64,000 bases of DNA from NCBI RefSeq assembly GCF_035083965.1, contig NC_089724.1:19672974-19736973 (forward strand), given 5' to 3'. Below, piece by piece: positions 1-9,709 of this stretch. Numbering within the stretch: position 1 is the stretch's first letter; every line of letters begins with the position of its first letter. A model generated the notes under the pieces. That model did no database searches. It saw only the letters and a program-made list of their open reading frames with translations, and was not told where the DNA came from. The stretch is from Branchiostoma lanceolatum (taxonomy: Eukaryota; Chordata; Leptocardii; Amphioxiformes; Branchiostomatidae). The translations under genes were made by a program, and so were the position numbers.

Positions 1-461
1 TATTACATGTTTATCGGAAAAAGCTGGATAAAGATGTGCACTGTACATTATACATGCTTCTTGGGTACATATATGAATAATGAACAATTATGAAGTACAG
101 TCAACTGCATCCTGCAGAAATAATTCATGAGATCAAAAAAAAAAGTACATTGTGTATAAATTGCAAATGGCACTAAAAGGCACAAGGAACACAATGAGTC
201 ATTGAAGATGCAGTCACCAGTACCTTATGCAGTGACCCCAGACTTGTAAAGAAGATTTTCAGCACTTAATCTTTTTCACAAAGAATGGCTATTTCCTTTT
301 CTCAATATAAAGTTCATAAATGTCAAAAGGAGAGAAGTCTTGCACAGTGACACCAAAAAGGGACATAACAAAAGCATCATAGACATCTATCAAATATCAT
401 GACTGTCATACTGGAAATGTGGACTACTACTCCTGCAAAACGTTTCCAAAAGAAGTATGCT
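1..461 (-). other. NHP2 3' flank / 3' UTR
   Basis: This is the sequence immediately downstream of the NHP2 stop codon on the minus strand, so it should contain the 3' UTR. It is AT-rich. I see no further exon, no canonical AATAAA on the minus strand, and no repeat. Confidence 0.5.
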
Positions 462-3400
462 TTAGATTGGTCTAGGCAAGGTCGTCACATCTGTCAGGCA
501 CTCGTCATAGCTGGTCTGGTAACTTTCATTAGGCTTCAGTAGCACACAGCAGGTTGGGCGCTTGGACCCCGCTGCCTCTCCAAGATCCTGGAAAAACATC
601 AACAACAATATCAAACCTTTACTCTGCCTACTTCCAGAATTACCCAACATATTAGTTCATGACACGGATAACACTAGTAATGAACTGACCTTGTTTACTC
701 CTAGTTCACTATGCAAGCTTCACAAGGTAAAAGATATGATAGTGAAGTTTTTTTATAGCTCGATTGCACAGCAAGTTTTGTGACAGTGTTAACCTTGTTG
801 TGACACAACTGGGGCATTCAGCATCCTCCCCAAACATACCTGTTTGGCTGGCACATAGCAGTACGGAATCTTGGCATCTTCACACACAACAGGTAGATGG
901 CAGTACACTTCTATGGGCGTTGTGTCACCAGCAATCAGTACAATTCTGTAACACAGAATGCAAAGTTAAATGTATGGATACCAGTGTTCTCGCCAGCGCC
1001 CGTCCTCCCGTCATTTGACGGGTTTTTGTCGCTCATGACGGACAAAATTTTTGCCCAACCCGTCATTTTTAATGGACAAAAATTGGTGTGTGAAGATATT
1101 TAGACAGAGCTTAGAATTTTCAAAAACTCCAGAGGATCAGCGGAAGTTCGTGACGAGGGCAATCTAGATCATTTCTAATGCCCGCCGGCGACAACCCCAG
1201 CAACACACAGAGAGCGCCGTGGTGGTTGCTAGTAATATTTGGTGGCCGCCGAAAACTCGGTGTCATGCGCCGCCCTCCCCACTACAGTTTTGGCCGGTCG
1301 CATCAGGCTGACGTTTATTTCTGTTTTGTCCCTCTCGGTTCACCGTCAGTTATTGTCATCAAAGAAGCCTTAAAATTCAGAAATACTCCTATAGCTATCA
1401 GGCTTTCTGTAATCTGTGTAAACAGTATTAAAGTTCAAGCCGCGGCGGCTGAGTAACATGCTTTCCTCCCGCAAGAAATGGTAAACAGGCGTCAGATATT
1501 GTAATCCACCAATCACAGCGCACGTCTCCGTCGCATCAAGAAAAAACGACCAATGACATGCGAGTCTCGCTACTCGCGAGATTTCAGCTAAGCGTGAATT
1601 TGCGAGATGTTAGGGGAATGGCGGGAATCGCAGGGAATCGCAAGGATCGCACGACGAAGCGGCTGTTGGAAGGCTTGAATCGACAATTTTTGAACACATT
1701 CAGTGCAGTTACCGGAGAAATTAACCGTGGAAAACATGGTACAAAAAAATGGACGTCTTTATTGCGTTCTTTCTCAAAGTAGGGTGTCAAATTCCTCATT
1801 ATGTTCGATAATTACAGGGCGCATACGGAACAAGTGTTGAAAAGTTGTGTTTTATTTTTGCTGACTTATTCTGTGTGTATTTTTTGTAGGACGTAGCTGA
1901 TACGTAATAAAGTTTTGTTGTGCTAAATTTTATTTTCTTTGCCGATTGTATACAACATAGAAGTGCAGCTTGTGCGTGAAGTTGTGAACATTTGATATTT
2001 CCGCGATGACGGCACGCCTCCCCAAAAAATTAAGCCTGAAACCCTTGTGTAATTTTTCACCGAAAGAGATGTCATTAAACTAAGCTTATTTTACCAGGAA
2101 ATTTGCCCCTCAAAATGCAGGAAATAGCGTTTCAGAGGGTCTAGATCTCAAAATTTCCCGGGGGAGAATACCCCCAGACCCCCCTAGAATGGTCACGCCT
2201 TCGGCGCTCGATATGTTCTTCCCCGACGCAAAATTGGAATGACGGGTAAAAATTTCAGGCTGGCGAGAACACTGATGGATACACACAATAATCCAGTGTG
2301 CATATGCATTGCTGTTTCAGTTAGATAAAGGCAATCTACGAACATAAAGACAATAGATAAGTTGTCAACTCTAAGTCTTACCCTCTCTCTCCCTTCTTGA
2401 TGAATTTCTGTACATCCCTGATGCCCTTTCTGATGTTTTTCTCTTTTGAGGCTGAAAAAAAGTAAAGCACAAGTTCAGAAGACATCCTGCTGGCAATGAG
2501 TGCCCAGTAAAACCAGCATAACAAAATAATCGCACACAGCATACATTCCAATAATTGCTACTGATTCCAGGCTACATAACACTTATTTATGTCAGAGTCT
2601 AAAGCTAGTTATCCTGGGCAAGCTGCCAATTTGTCCAACATCCTTTTACAAAATGGTGTACTAGTATCTGCACTTGGTCCAGGGTTGCTGAGTAAATGCA
2701 TGATCACATTTTGAACTAGTCAGCAAAATCTAGTGATCAACGATAACATTGGATTTGCTATAAATGTAATGGCAGAATTGAAGTAAAGCTAAAAGGCACC
2801 AAAATTTCTTTTGTTTTTTTATTGCATACCGGTGAACCTGCTCATGGCATAACTATAACGCACCAAGTTTGTACTGTTTGTAGAGGTTGCATATCCTGAC
2901 CAATTATTTTTGATCCATTCACACCGGGAAGGACCCCTAGTCTTTTTGATAAGTGTTCTAACTTCTTACATGTACATGGCTCTACTTAACATCCTATCCA
3001 AGGGATGTGCCTAAGCTAGGTACTCAATTTTACATTGAAGTGAGAATGTTCACAAGGGCAGGGTATCACAAGGGCACATCCACAAGGTCAGGGGATTCGA
3101 ACCAAGGACCTCTGTCTTCTGGCCCGAACACCCTACCATCATGCCACCCAACGCCACAATCAGGATATAAAAAGCGGACCTGTGTTTATTTTCTTTTTTC
3201 TTTGCAATAATTTTTTTGCATATGTAACAAGGTATTGATCGTCCTTACCTCGTATCCGTGGGCTCTACAGAAGGTGGAACTTCGTGATGGATTATGTTGT
3301 CGAACTCGAACCTAACTATCGCTAAGCGTGCACGCTCTAAACTAACCTGAACTGTAACAACTTGCTTGAACTTGCCCCAACGCAACGCAACTAACTTCAA

Positions 3401-6400
3401 CATCCGGGGCCTCGATCAGGGCTGACCCCTGACCTCCTAAACCTGGTTACACTGTCCTCCCTCCTATGAAGACACGTCCTCGTGTCTTAGAACCCCAATC
3501 TATCCGGGGGTCTCCCCCGGCGTCGGGAGCGGGTTGTAGTGGGTGCTGGAGCGTCACACACATTTTGACTCTGGTCTTCGTTCATTGAGCAGTACCACTC
3601 TCCGTCTGGATCTATCTCAGCAGCTTCATGTGCTGTTATCCTTCTCCAGCTGTCACAGGAGTCACACTGCACCCAATCCTGCAGCGACTCTGCGTCTGAG
3701 TCCTCAGCTGGAGTCTCCTCGGCAGGTAACTCATCTGTCAAAGAATCTTCTGCTCTCGCTCCTGTTTCCTCTTCCGGCTCTTGCACATGGTACTCCTTGA
3801 GCCTGTTGAAGTGCACTACGACCCTCTGTCGTCCTCCCACTCGCTGGACTCTATAGGTAACATCTGACATCCGTGTCACCACTCTGTAGGGTCCTTTCCA
3901 TTTTGGGAAGAACTTCTTGCTCAATCCTCTCGGGACGGCTGGAATAGACAGCCAAACTTGGTCCCCCACGGAGAAGCCTCCTCCGTGGCATTTTCTGTCA
4001 TACACATCCTTTTGGCGCCTGTGGGCCGTTTCCATGTTCTGTCTAGCTCTTCTGTAAGCCATATCCAATTCTTCTCTCACTCCCTGTGCCTGAACGTCTA
4101 TCCCTCCAGCTGGCTCTGGCCTGTCCACAGGCCACATGACGTCGGCTGGTACCCTTGCTTCCTCACCATAGGTGAGAAAGAATGGAGTGTAGTCTGTGCT
4201 GGAGTGGACACTGGTACGGTAGGCGAACAAGGCTGACTGAAGGCGGGCATCCCAGTCAGTGTGAGAGTCATTCACATACATGGTAAGAATCTGACAGACC
4301 GTCCTATTAAATCGCTCGACCATGCCATCCCCTTCTGGGTGATATGCCGTAGTTCTCGTCTTCTTAATTCCCAGCTCCTGGCATAATGTGTGGACAATCT
4401 GTGAATCAAAGTCTCTCCCTTGGTCACTGTGCAGCTGGTAGGGCACACCGAACCTGGTGATCCATGTATCAATCAATGCTCGCACCACGGTCGTCGCCTT
4501 TTGATCTGGTAACGCTACAGCTTCCACCCATTTCGTCATAGAATCAGATATTACCAATATGTGTTTATTTCCCTTCGGGGTCTCTGGGAAGGGTCCCATA
4601 AAGTCCATGGCCACCCTCTCCCACCGGAATCCTGGGGATGAGGGAACTAATGGTGCCCTTCTTCGCCGGGACCCTGTCTTCCTCTTGGCACACTCTGAAC
4701 ATCCCTTCACATGTAGCTCGACATCGGTAGCCATCCCGTACCAAAAGAACCGTTCTCGCATTCTTAGAAGGGTTTTATCCACCCCTAGGTGCCCACTCAG
4801 AATACCTCCGTGGCATTCCCTGAGCACCTGTTCCCTCAGAGTCTTTGGGACGACGAGCTGGAGCCGATAGGAGGTGTCTGTGTTATCAGCATACAATCTC
4901 CGGTACAACACCCCCTCCTTGACCTCCATCCTCCCTCGGTCGTTCCAATAGCGCAAGCCTTCCTTCCCGAGTGGAGCGGGTTGTTCAGTCTCGTCTCTGC
5001 TCTCCAACGCTAACAGCACTGGGCTTATCTCAGGATCGTCGACCTGCTGGTGCTTGATATCCTGACCGGCTGCAAAAGGTACAAGTAACTCAGGGGGGTC
5101 TGAAGCAACCTGGACTGACATCACGCCATCAGTCGGTGCATCTTCTAGGCCGCACTGTCTGCATGGGATCCTAGACAATCCGTCAGCATTGCCATGCTTC
5201 TTCCCAGCTCTGTGCTGAACCGTGAATGAGAATGACGCTAACGTCTCCAGCCAACGTGCTACTTGATTCTCAGGCTCCTTAAATGTCATCAGCCATTTTA
5301 GGGCGTGGTGGTCGGTACGAACAGTAAACTTGCAACCTAACAAATAGTGTCTGAAATGCCATACAGAGTTAACGAGAGCAAGCAGCTCTTTCCTGGTGGT
5401 GCAATACTTCCGTTCAGCTTTGCTCAGCGTACGACTGTGGTAGGCTATAGGGTGTTCACAACCGTTGACTTCTTGAGACAGTACAGCTCCCAGTCCCCGA
5501 TCTGACGCATCTGTGTCTAAGATGAATCTCTTGTGAAAATCGGGGAAGGCTAGGACCGGGGCTGTGGTGAGTTCTCTTTGTAACTGCCTGAAAACCTCCT
5601 TTTCCTCCTCTCCGAACTCAAAGTTCCCCTCTCGGTCGTTGGCCAGCTGGTATAGCGGTGCCGCGATACCTGAAAAGTTTCTCACAAACCTCCTGTAGTA
5701 AGAGCAAAAGCCCAAGAACGATCGGAGCTCTCCCCTGTTACTTGGGATCGGCCAGGTTTTGACGGCCTCTACTTTCTTTGGTTCTGTCTCTACCCCCTGT
5801 TCACTCACTACATGTCCCAGGAAAGACACCTTCTCTCTCAGCAGTTGACACTTGGTAGTCTTGACCTTCAGCCCCGCATCTTGTAGGCGCTGCAAGACAG
5901 CCTCAAGTCGATCCCAATGCTCTTCAAACGTACGGCCAAAGACTATAATATCATCGAGGTACACAAGACAGGAGGACCAGCAGAGTCCAGCCAAGACTAA
6001 GTCCATAAGCCGTTCAAATGTCGCGGGAGAGTTGCAAAGGCCCATGGGAAGGGTGTTGAACTCCCACAATCCTAGAGGTGTAGTGAACGCTGTCTTCTCT
6101 TTGCTACTTTCCTCTACTTCTACTTGGTGGTAACCGCTCACCAAATCAAGGGTACTGAAGAATTTTGCTCCACCCAAAGCGTCCAGGGCGTCGTCTATCC
6201 TAGGTAGGGGATATGCATCCTTCAGTGTACAGTCATTGAGCTTTCTGTAGTCCACACAGAATCGGGTTGACCCATCAGGTTTCTTTACCAAGACTACAGG
6301 AGCTCCCCAGGGAGAATGTGACTCCCTGATGATGCCTATCTCTCGCATGCCCTGGAGGCAGCGCGCCATCTCTTCTCGCTGGTGGGGTGAGTACCGTCTA

Positions 6401-9179
6401 GGTGCAAGTTTCACTGGCCTGGCACTACCGGTGTCAATCTTGTGTTTGACCTTGTCAGTTCTTCCCAAGTCCAGCGGTCCACGTGAGAACACATGTTGAA
6501 ATCGATCAACTGTCCTATACACACGCCGCCGCTGGTCTGTGCTCAAGTCCTTCCTGTCCAGACCAAGGTCTGACAGGATGCGATCCACCTCTCCTGCCTC
6601 TGGAGTAGAACTCTTGGTGGTCAGACCCCTCAGCGTCAACACTTGCTGTGCCCTTGTGCGTCTCTTGGTTCTACCTTTGCCCGCTGGCGGCAGTACAACT
6701 TCCTCAGCCTCCCCTCCATCTATAGGAGTCAGCTGTCCGACCTTGGAACCACGCCGTAATGTCACTGGCTCTGGCGACGTGTTGACCAGCCTTACTGGTA
6801 CGGACCCCTCGGTCGGCGTCACCACGGTTCTGGCACACACGACTTTGTCTTTCCCTTCCAAACTGTTGGGTTCGAACACAGCAGACAGAAAACCTCCCCA
6901 TCCAGGGTTTGCATCTTGTATGCATCCAGGTACGACGACTTCATGACGTCCCGGGAGGGTAACATCTTCCGCTAAACTCACCCTGCAGACATTGGGGCGA
7001 ATGGACATGACTTGCAAGGGGCATGGTCTGCCTCGGACAGAGATGGTCTCTCCTACGGTGTCAACTACGGCTCTAACTGACCTCATAAAGTCCATTCCCA
7101 GGATACATCTCTCCTGCAAGCCGTGAACGACATAGACCTTCCTCTTGATCTCCGCACCATGCACCCTTATCCTCACCTCCAGGGAACCGAGCACTTTAAG
7201 TACACCACCTCCCGCTGCTACGAAACTCTGCCAGCAATTCTTTAAGGGCACTTTACCACCCTTTTCCCAAACTGAGCTATCAACACAAGATGGCCCCACA
7301 CCTGAATCTACCAATGCATTCAAATTTTGATTCCACATGTCCAGATTTAAATATAACAGTTGCTTGATTTCCCTGGCTTCACAATCTTCATGATCATTGT
7401 CTTCACAATCCTCATTATCGTTGGCACAATCAGAAGAATCATTCAACTTACTGTTCTGGGGTGACTCCTTAATATGCGCTAGTGTGTCACCCCCCACCCC
7501 AGCGCCCCCTAGTTTGACGACTTCTTCGGGCTGGGGCAGTTCCTTGCCATGTGCGCACGGCCACCACAGTTGAAACAGATGTAGTCCCTACCACCAGCCT
7601 TGTTTCCGTTGTTGTTGTTGTTGTCATTTCCCGGGTTGCTTGGGGTACGAACTCCGGCGTCGCTCTTCGTTACTGCGTCTTCAATTCGGGTCAGGCAACC
7701 CGCCATGCCCTCTACTCGGCTCTCCAGCCGGGCCACCCTTTCTTCTAGCTCCTCCTCCCTGCTAGTGCTAGCGACCATGTGCACCGTAGTGCTCTCCGTA
7801 CCCTCCAGCTGTGCTGCGGCACGGCGGATGTCTCTCAGGTTATTCGGCCGAGGGAAAATGTCGCCCAACCTCTCTGCCAGCCTAGAGGGCTGCAGACCGG
7901 TAATGAAATAATTGACCCCCATCTTCTCCCTCTCCGCTACATCTGTTTTGGGGTGCCCGTACTGCAACAATGACCTCAGTCGCATTTCATAGTCGAGTAG
8001 TGTCTCTCCTACCTTCCTGTGGAAGTTCAGTAGCTCGTCGAGCGAGGTTTGCTTCCTTTCCCCGGCCCCAAACCTGTCTGATAACACCGTGTGCAAATTT
8101 TCCACGTCATTTGTCAACTTGTCACCCAAACTCTCGGCGTACTCTAGAGCCGGACCCTCCAAATGTAGCATGAGGTACATTGGGTAACTTTCTACTTTCC
8201 ATTGTTGCAATCTGGCCAGGCGAGCAAACTGCCTATACCACGAGCCGAAATTTAGGTTACGGCCTGAGAACTTGGCGAGTTTGATCTCTGCACGTGTCGC
8301 CGCCATTTTGAGTTTCTTTGTTCTTTGTCCGACGCGCGTTCCAACGTCTTCTGTTCACTTCTGACACCAATGTAACAAGGTATTGATCGTCCTTACCTCG
8401 TATCCGTGGGCTCTACAGAAGGTGGAACTTCGTGATGGATTATGTTGTCGAACTCGAACCTAACTATCGCTAAGCGTGCACGCTCTAAACTAACCTGAAC
8501 TGTAACAACTTGCTTGAACTTGCCCCAACGCAACGCAACTAACTTCAACATCCGGGGCCTCGATCAGGGCTGACCCCTGACCTCCTAAACCTGGTTACAC
8601 TTATAACGTTAACTGTTCAGTCTTGGTTGAAACAAAAGTCATGACGTTGATTAGATAATTTTCCAAATCGGTATCATAGCTACCTTGAGGATAAGACGAT
8701 AAGAGTGCATTACAATTTTTCTGAGAAAAAGTCTTCAAGGAATAGGAGCGAATATGTGTCAGTGGGAGGGGGGCGCAAAACACTTCTCACGAAATTTTGT
8801 TGCAAAGGAAACAAAAGTAACGGAGACGAACGTGAAGACTCTGGAATCAGACTAAATTTTCGAAAAAGTTGGTATCAAATTTATAGGCGCGTCTCCTTTA
8901 ACCAAGGACATTATACATTGTCCTTGCTTTTACATGATAAAGTGAAGTTGCCAGCACGTGCTTGCATAAACCAAAATGTCTGCCAAGCCGACCAGTCCTA
9001 CCTTTTTTCACGGTCTTGTACAACCTTTTCGTGAGTTTCCTGGCCGCTAAAGGACTGGCTATGGGGTTAACCCGTGTAGCCAGAACTTCGTAGGCTCTCT
9101 CCCTGTCCTCCTTGTTCCCCCCTGACTCCTCCTGATCCTCCTTTTCTTCGGTCTTGTCTTTCTTCGGAGTCTTCGCCAT
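462..9179 (-). CDS. NHP2: H/ACA ribonucleoprotein subunit 2 (NHP2), 4 coding exons
   Basis: NHP2 is the L7Ae-family core protein of H/ACA snoRNPs. It binds guide RNA in the nucleolus and Cajal bodies and supports rRNA pseudouridylation and telomerase RNP assembly. Coding exons on the minus strand are 9179-9002, 2451-2382, 945-840 and 587-462. All borders are GT..AG and phases join (1, 2, 0), giving 159 residues against about 153 in human. Visible signatures: a Lys/Glu-rich N-terminus, [30 protein letters not shown], the L7Ae core [15 protein letters not shown], and the C-terminal AAGSKRPTC followed by YDECL, which closely match the family. The start is the ATG at 9179, which gives the family's usual length. 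Introns 1 (6.55 kb) and 2 (1.44 kb) are swollen by transposons. The gene is divergent from ATG101, with starts 530 bases apart. Confidence 0.95.
982..2274. mobile_element. Non-autonomous hAT-type DNA transposon in NHP2 intron 2
   Basis: The ends are a perfect 16-base terminal inverted repeat, CAGTGTTCTCGCCAGC and its complement. They are flanked by a perfect 8-base duplication ATGGATAC (974-981 and 2275-2282), the hAT hallmark. The 1293-base interior has no transposase-like frame. Near the right end is a short run (about 2115-2200) ending in C-rich CCCCCAGACCCCCCTAG, which I believe recurs in hAT 3' regions. Inside the left end, the palindrome CCCGTCATTTGACGGG is shared with the element at 28325-29240. 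It fills nearly all of NHP2 intron 2: removing it plus one duplication copy would leave about 135 bases. Confidence 0.88.
3223..3451 (-). repeat. 3' LTR of the Ty3/gypsy element
   Basis: A 229-base direct repeat of 8371-8599 with no difference that I could find by eye. It begins TGTAACCAGG and ends TTGTTACA on the minus strand, i.e. the usual TG..CA ends. I see no AATAAA signal in it. Confidence 0.93.
3452..3465 (-). other. Polypurine tract of the LTR element
   Basis: On the minus strand the 14 bases just upstream of the 3' LTR read AGGAGGGAGGACAG. This is the expected position and composition for the plus-strand DNA synthesis primer of an LTR retroelement. Confidence 0.75.
3487..7497 (-). 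CDS. Pol polyprotein with C-terminal CW-type zinc finger
   Basis: Frame of 1336 residues counted from a GTG at 7497, but the frame is open upstream into gag, so it is probably made as a Gag-Pol product. Domains: aspartic protease (DSG at 64-66, ILGMDF near 132-137); reverse transcriptase (about 360-560, YLDD at 513-516); RNase H (about 650-780, DTDASD near 661); integrase with His/Cys zinc module (H896, H903, C933, C936) and catalytic D965, D1025 and E1061; GPY/F module (KGPYRV near 1201). After an acidic linker comes W1275-V-Q-C1278-x2-C1281-x2-W1284-R-R, then WYC1303-S-M-N and C1314. This is the CW zinc-finger pattern known from histone H3K4 methyl-lysine readers. A basic tail follows. No stop or frameshift interrupts the frame, so the element may be competent. 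Confidence 0.93.
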   Translation of the reverse strand: MGGDTLAHIKESPQNSKLNDSSDCANDNEDCEDNDHEDCEAREIKQLLYLNLDMWNQNLNALVDSGVGPSCVDSSVWEKGGKVPLKNCWQSFVAAGGGVLKVLGSLEVRIRVHGAEIKRKVYVVHGLQERCILGMDFMRSVRAVVDTVGETISVRGRPCPLQVMSIRPNVCRVSLAEDVTLPGRHEVVVPGCIQDANPGWGGFLSAVFEPNSLEGKDKVVCARTVVTPTEGSVPVRLVNTSPEPVTLRRGSKVGQLTPIDGGEAEEVVLPPAGKGRTKRRTRAQQVLTLRGLTTKSSTPEAGEVDRILSDLGLDRKDLSTDQRRRVYRTVDRFQHVFSRGPLDLGRTDKVKHKIDTGSARPVKLAPRRYSPHQREEMARCLQGMREIGIIRESHSPWGAPVVLVKKPDGSTRFCVDYRKLNDCTLKDAYPLPRIDDALDALGGAKFFSTLDLVSGYHQVEVEESSKEKTAFTTPLGLWEFNTLPMGLCNSPATFERLMDLVLAGLCWSSCLVYLDDIIVFGRTFEEHWDRLEAVLQRLQDAGLKVKTTKCQLLREKVSFLGHVVSEQGVETEPKKVEAVKTWPIPSNRGELRSFLGFCSYYRRFVRNFSGIAAPLYQLANDREGNFEFGEEEKEVFRQLQRELTTAPVLAFPDFHKRFILDTDASDRGLGAVLSQEVNGCEHPIAYHSRTLSKAERKYCTTRKELLALVNSVWHFRHYLLGCKFTVRTDHHALKWLMTFKEPENQVARWLETLASFSFTVQHRAGKKHGNADGLSRIPCRQCGLEDAPTDGVMSVQVASDPPELLVPFAAGQDIKHQQVDDPEISPVLLALESRDETEQPAPLGKEGLRYWNDRGRMEVKEGVLYRRLYADNTDTSYRLQLVVPKTLREQVLRECHGGILSGHLGVDKTLLRMRERFFWYGMATDVELHVKGCSECAKRKTGSRRRRAPLVPSSPGFRWERVAMDFMGPFPETPKGNKHILVISDSMTKWVEAVALPDQKATTVVRALIDTWITRFGVPYQLHSDQGRDFDSQIVHTLCQELGIKKTRTTAYHPEGDGMVERFNRTVCQILTMYVNDSHTDWDARLQSALFAYRTSVHSSTDYTPFFLTYGEEARVPADVMWPVDRPEPAGGIDVQAQGVREELDMAYRRARQNMETAHRRQKDVYDRKCHGGGFSVGDQVWLSIPAVPRGLSKKFFPKWKGPYRVVTRMSDVTYRVQRVGGRQRVVVHFNRLKEYHVQEPEEETGARAEDSLTDELPAEETPAEDSDAESLQDWVQCDSCDSWRRITAHEAAEIDPDGEWYCSMNEDQSQNVCDAPAPTTTRSRRRGRPPDRLGF
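7509..8306 (-). CDS. Gag protein of the Ty3/gypsy element
   Basis: 265-residue nucleocapsid/capsid precursor that packages element RNA. The N-terminal two-thirds is a helical capsid-like region beginning [15 protein letters not shown], with F-W-Q residues typical of retrotransposon Gag. A predicted coiled segment rich in Glu/Arg lies near residues 180-210 and an Asn-rich linker near 225-235. A single CCHC zinc knuckle (C244, C247, H252, C257; spacing C-x2-C-x4-H-x4-C) sits at the end. The ATG at 8306 is the first in frame after the primer-binding site. Gag stops at 7509. Pol lies in the -1 frame relative to gag and is open across this stop. Confidence 0.9.
   Translation of the reverse strand: MAATRAEIKLAKFSGRNLNFGSWYRQFARLARLQQWKVESYPMYLMLHLEGPALEYAESLGDKLTNDVENLHTVLSDRFGAGERKQTSLDELLNFHRKVGETLLDYEMRLRSLLQYGHPKTDVAEREKMGVNYFITGLQPSRLAERLGDIFPRPNNLRDIRRAAAQLEGTESTTVHMVASTSREEELEERVARLESRVEGMAGCLTRIEDAVTKSDAGVRTPSNPGNDNNNNNGNKAGGRDYICFNCGGRAHMARNCPSPKKSSN
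8356..8369 (-). other. tRNA primer-binding site
   Basis: One base inside the 5' LTR the minus strand reads TGGTGTCAGAAGTG. This is complementary to the 3' end of animal tRNA-Leu of the CAA anticodon type (CACTTCTGACACCA), so tRNA-Leu is the likely reverse-transcription primer. The tRNA match is from memory of that tRNA family. Confidence 0.7.
8371..8599 (-). repeat. 5' LTR of the Ty3/gypsy element
   Basis: Upstream copy of the 229-base LTR in element orientation, apparently identical to 3223-3451. It should hold the element promoter. I see no clear TATA box in it. Confidence 0.93.
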
Positions 9180-9709
9180 GCTGCTCTGCTGCTCTGTTGG
9201 ACGCTGGACGGAACCAAACTAGCTTATAGGGTAAATATTTTAGGAAATTGTAATTTCTTAGATATGATAAGCTAAATAAACAAAATGATTTAACGAAAAG
9301 TTGTTTAACATATATGTTAGTTCTATGTTTGCTAATAATCTTGCTAATGCAGACTTCCTTGAAAAAATATGTTAATCATATATTCTATGTAACCCCTCCA
9401 CGAGTAGTAGTGGAGTCAAAATACTCCAAACATTTTAGAGGGGCCAAATGGTCAAAAGTAAGATTATGAATGGCTTATGTACGAGGAAACAACACGAAAT
9501 TATCATCTTTCGACATTACAAACAAAAAATCTTATAGAGCTTTTTTGTGGTCTCTAAGTTTCTACTGTTTCGCAATTATCTTAGTTTAATATACTATCAC
9601 CCTCTCTGATTGGATTTATGGTAGACTCCAAAATCAAGATGGCCGAGGTGCTTCCAAAACACATCTGATCTCATCGACGGAAGGAAAATTTTAGGCAAAG
9701 ATATTGAAG
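9180..9709. promoter_or_regulatory. Shared divergent promoter region, NHP2 / ATG101
   Basis: 530 bases separate the two divergent start codons. On the ATG101 side, 9636-9649 reads CAAGATGGCCGAGG, close to the YY1 initiator-type motif, preceded by a CTGATTGGAT inverted CCAAT box at about 9606. The motif contains an ATG (9640) that would open a nine-codon upstream frame ending TGA at 9667-9669 if transcription starts before it. No TATA box is evident on either strand, as expected for housekeeping promoters. Confidence 0.6.

Larger units (their letters stand above)
3223..8599 (-). mobile_element. Full-length Ty3/gypsy-type LTR retrotransposon in NHP2 intron 1
   Basis: A 5377-base element in the same orientation as NHP2. 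In element order it has: 5' LTR (8599-8371), primer-binding site (8369-8356), gag (8306-7509), pol (7497-3487, order protease-RT-RNase H-integrase, the Ty3/gypsy order), polypurine tract (3465-3452) and 3' LTR (3451-3223). The two 229-base LTRs look identical base for base and both reading frames are open, so the insertion should be young. No perfect target duplication is visible: the adjoining 4-mers are CATA on the left and CTTA on the right. There is no envelope frame. The pol C-terminus carries an unusual CW-type zinc finger. Confidence 0.95.

Noticed and set aside
6539..6946. 135-codon frame on the plus strand inside pol
   Set aside because: Antisense shadow of the pol frame; no motif, no independent signal.
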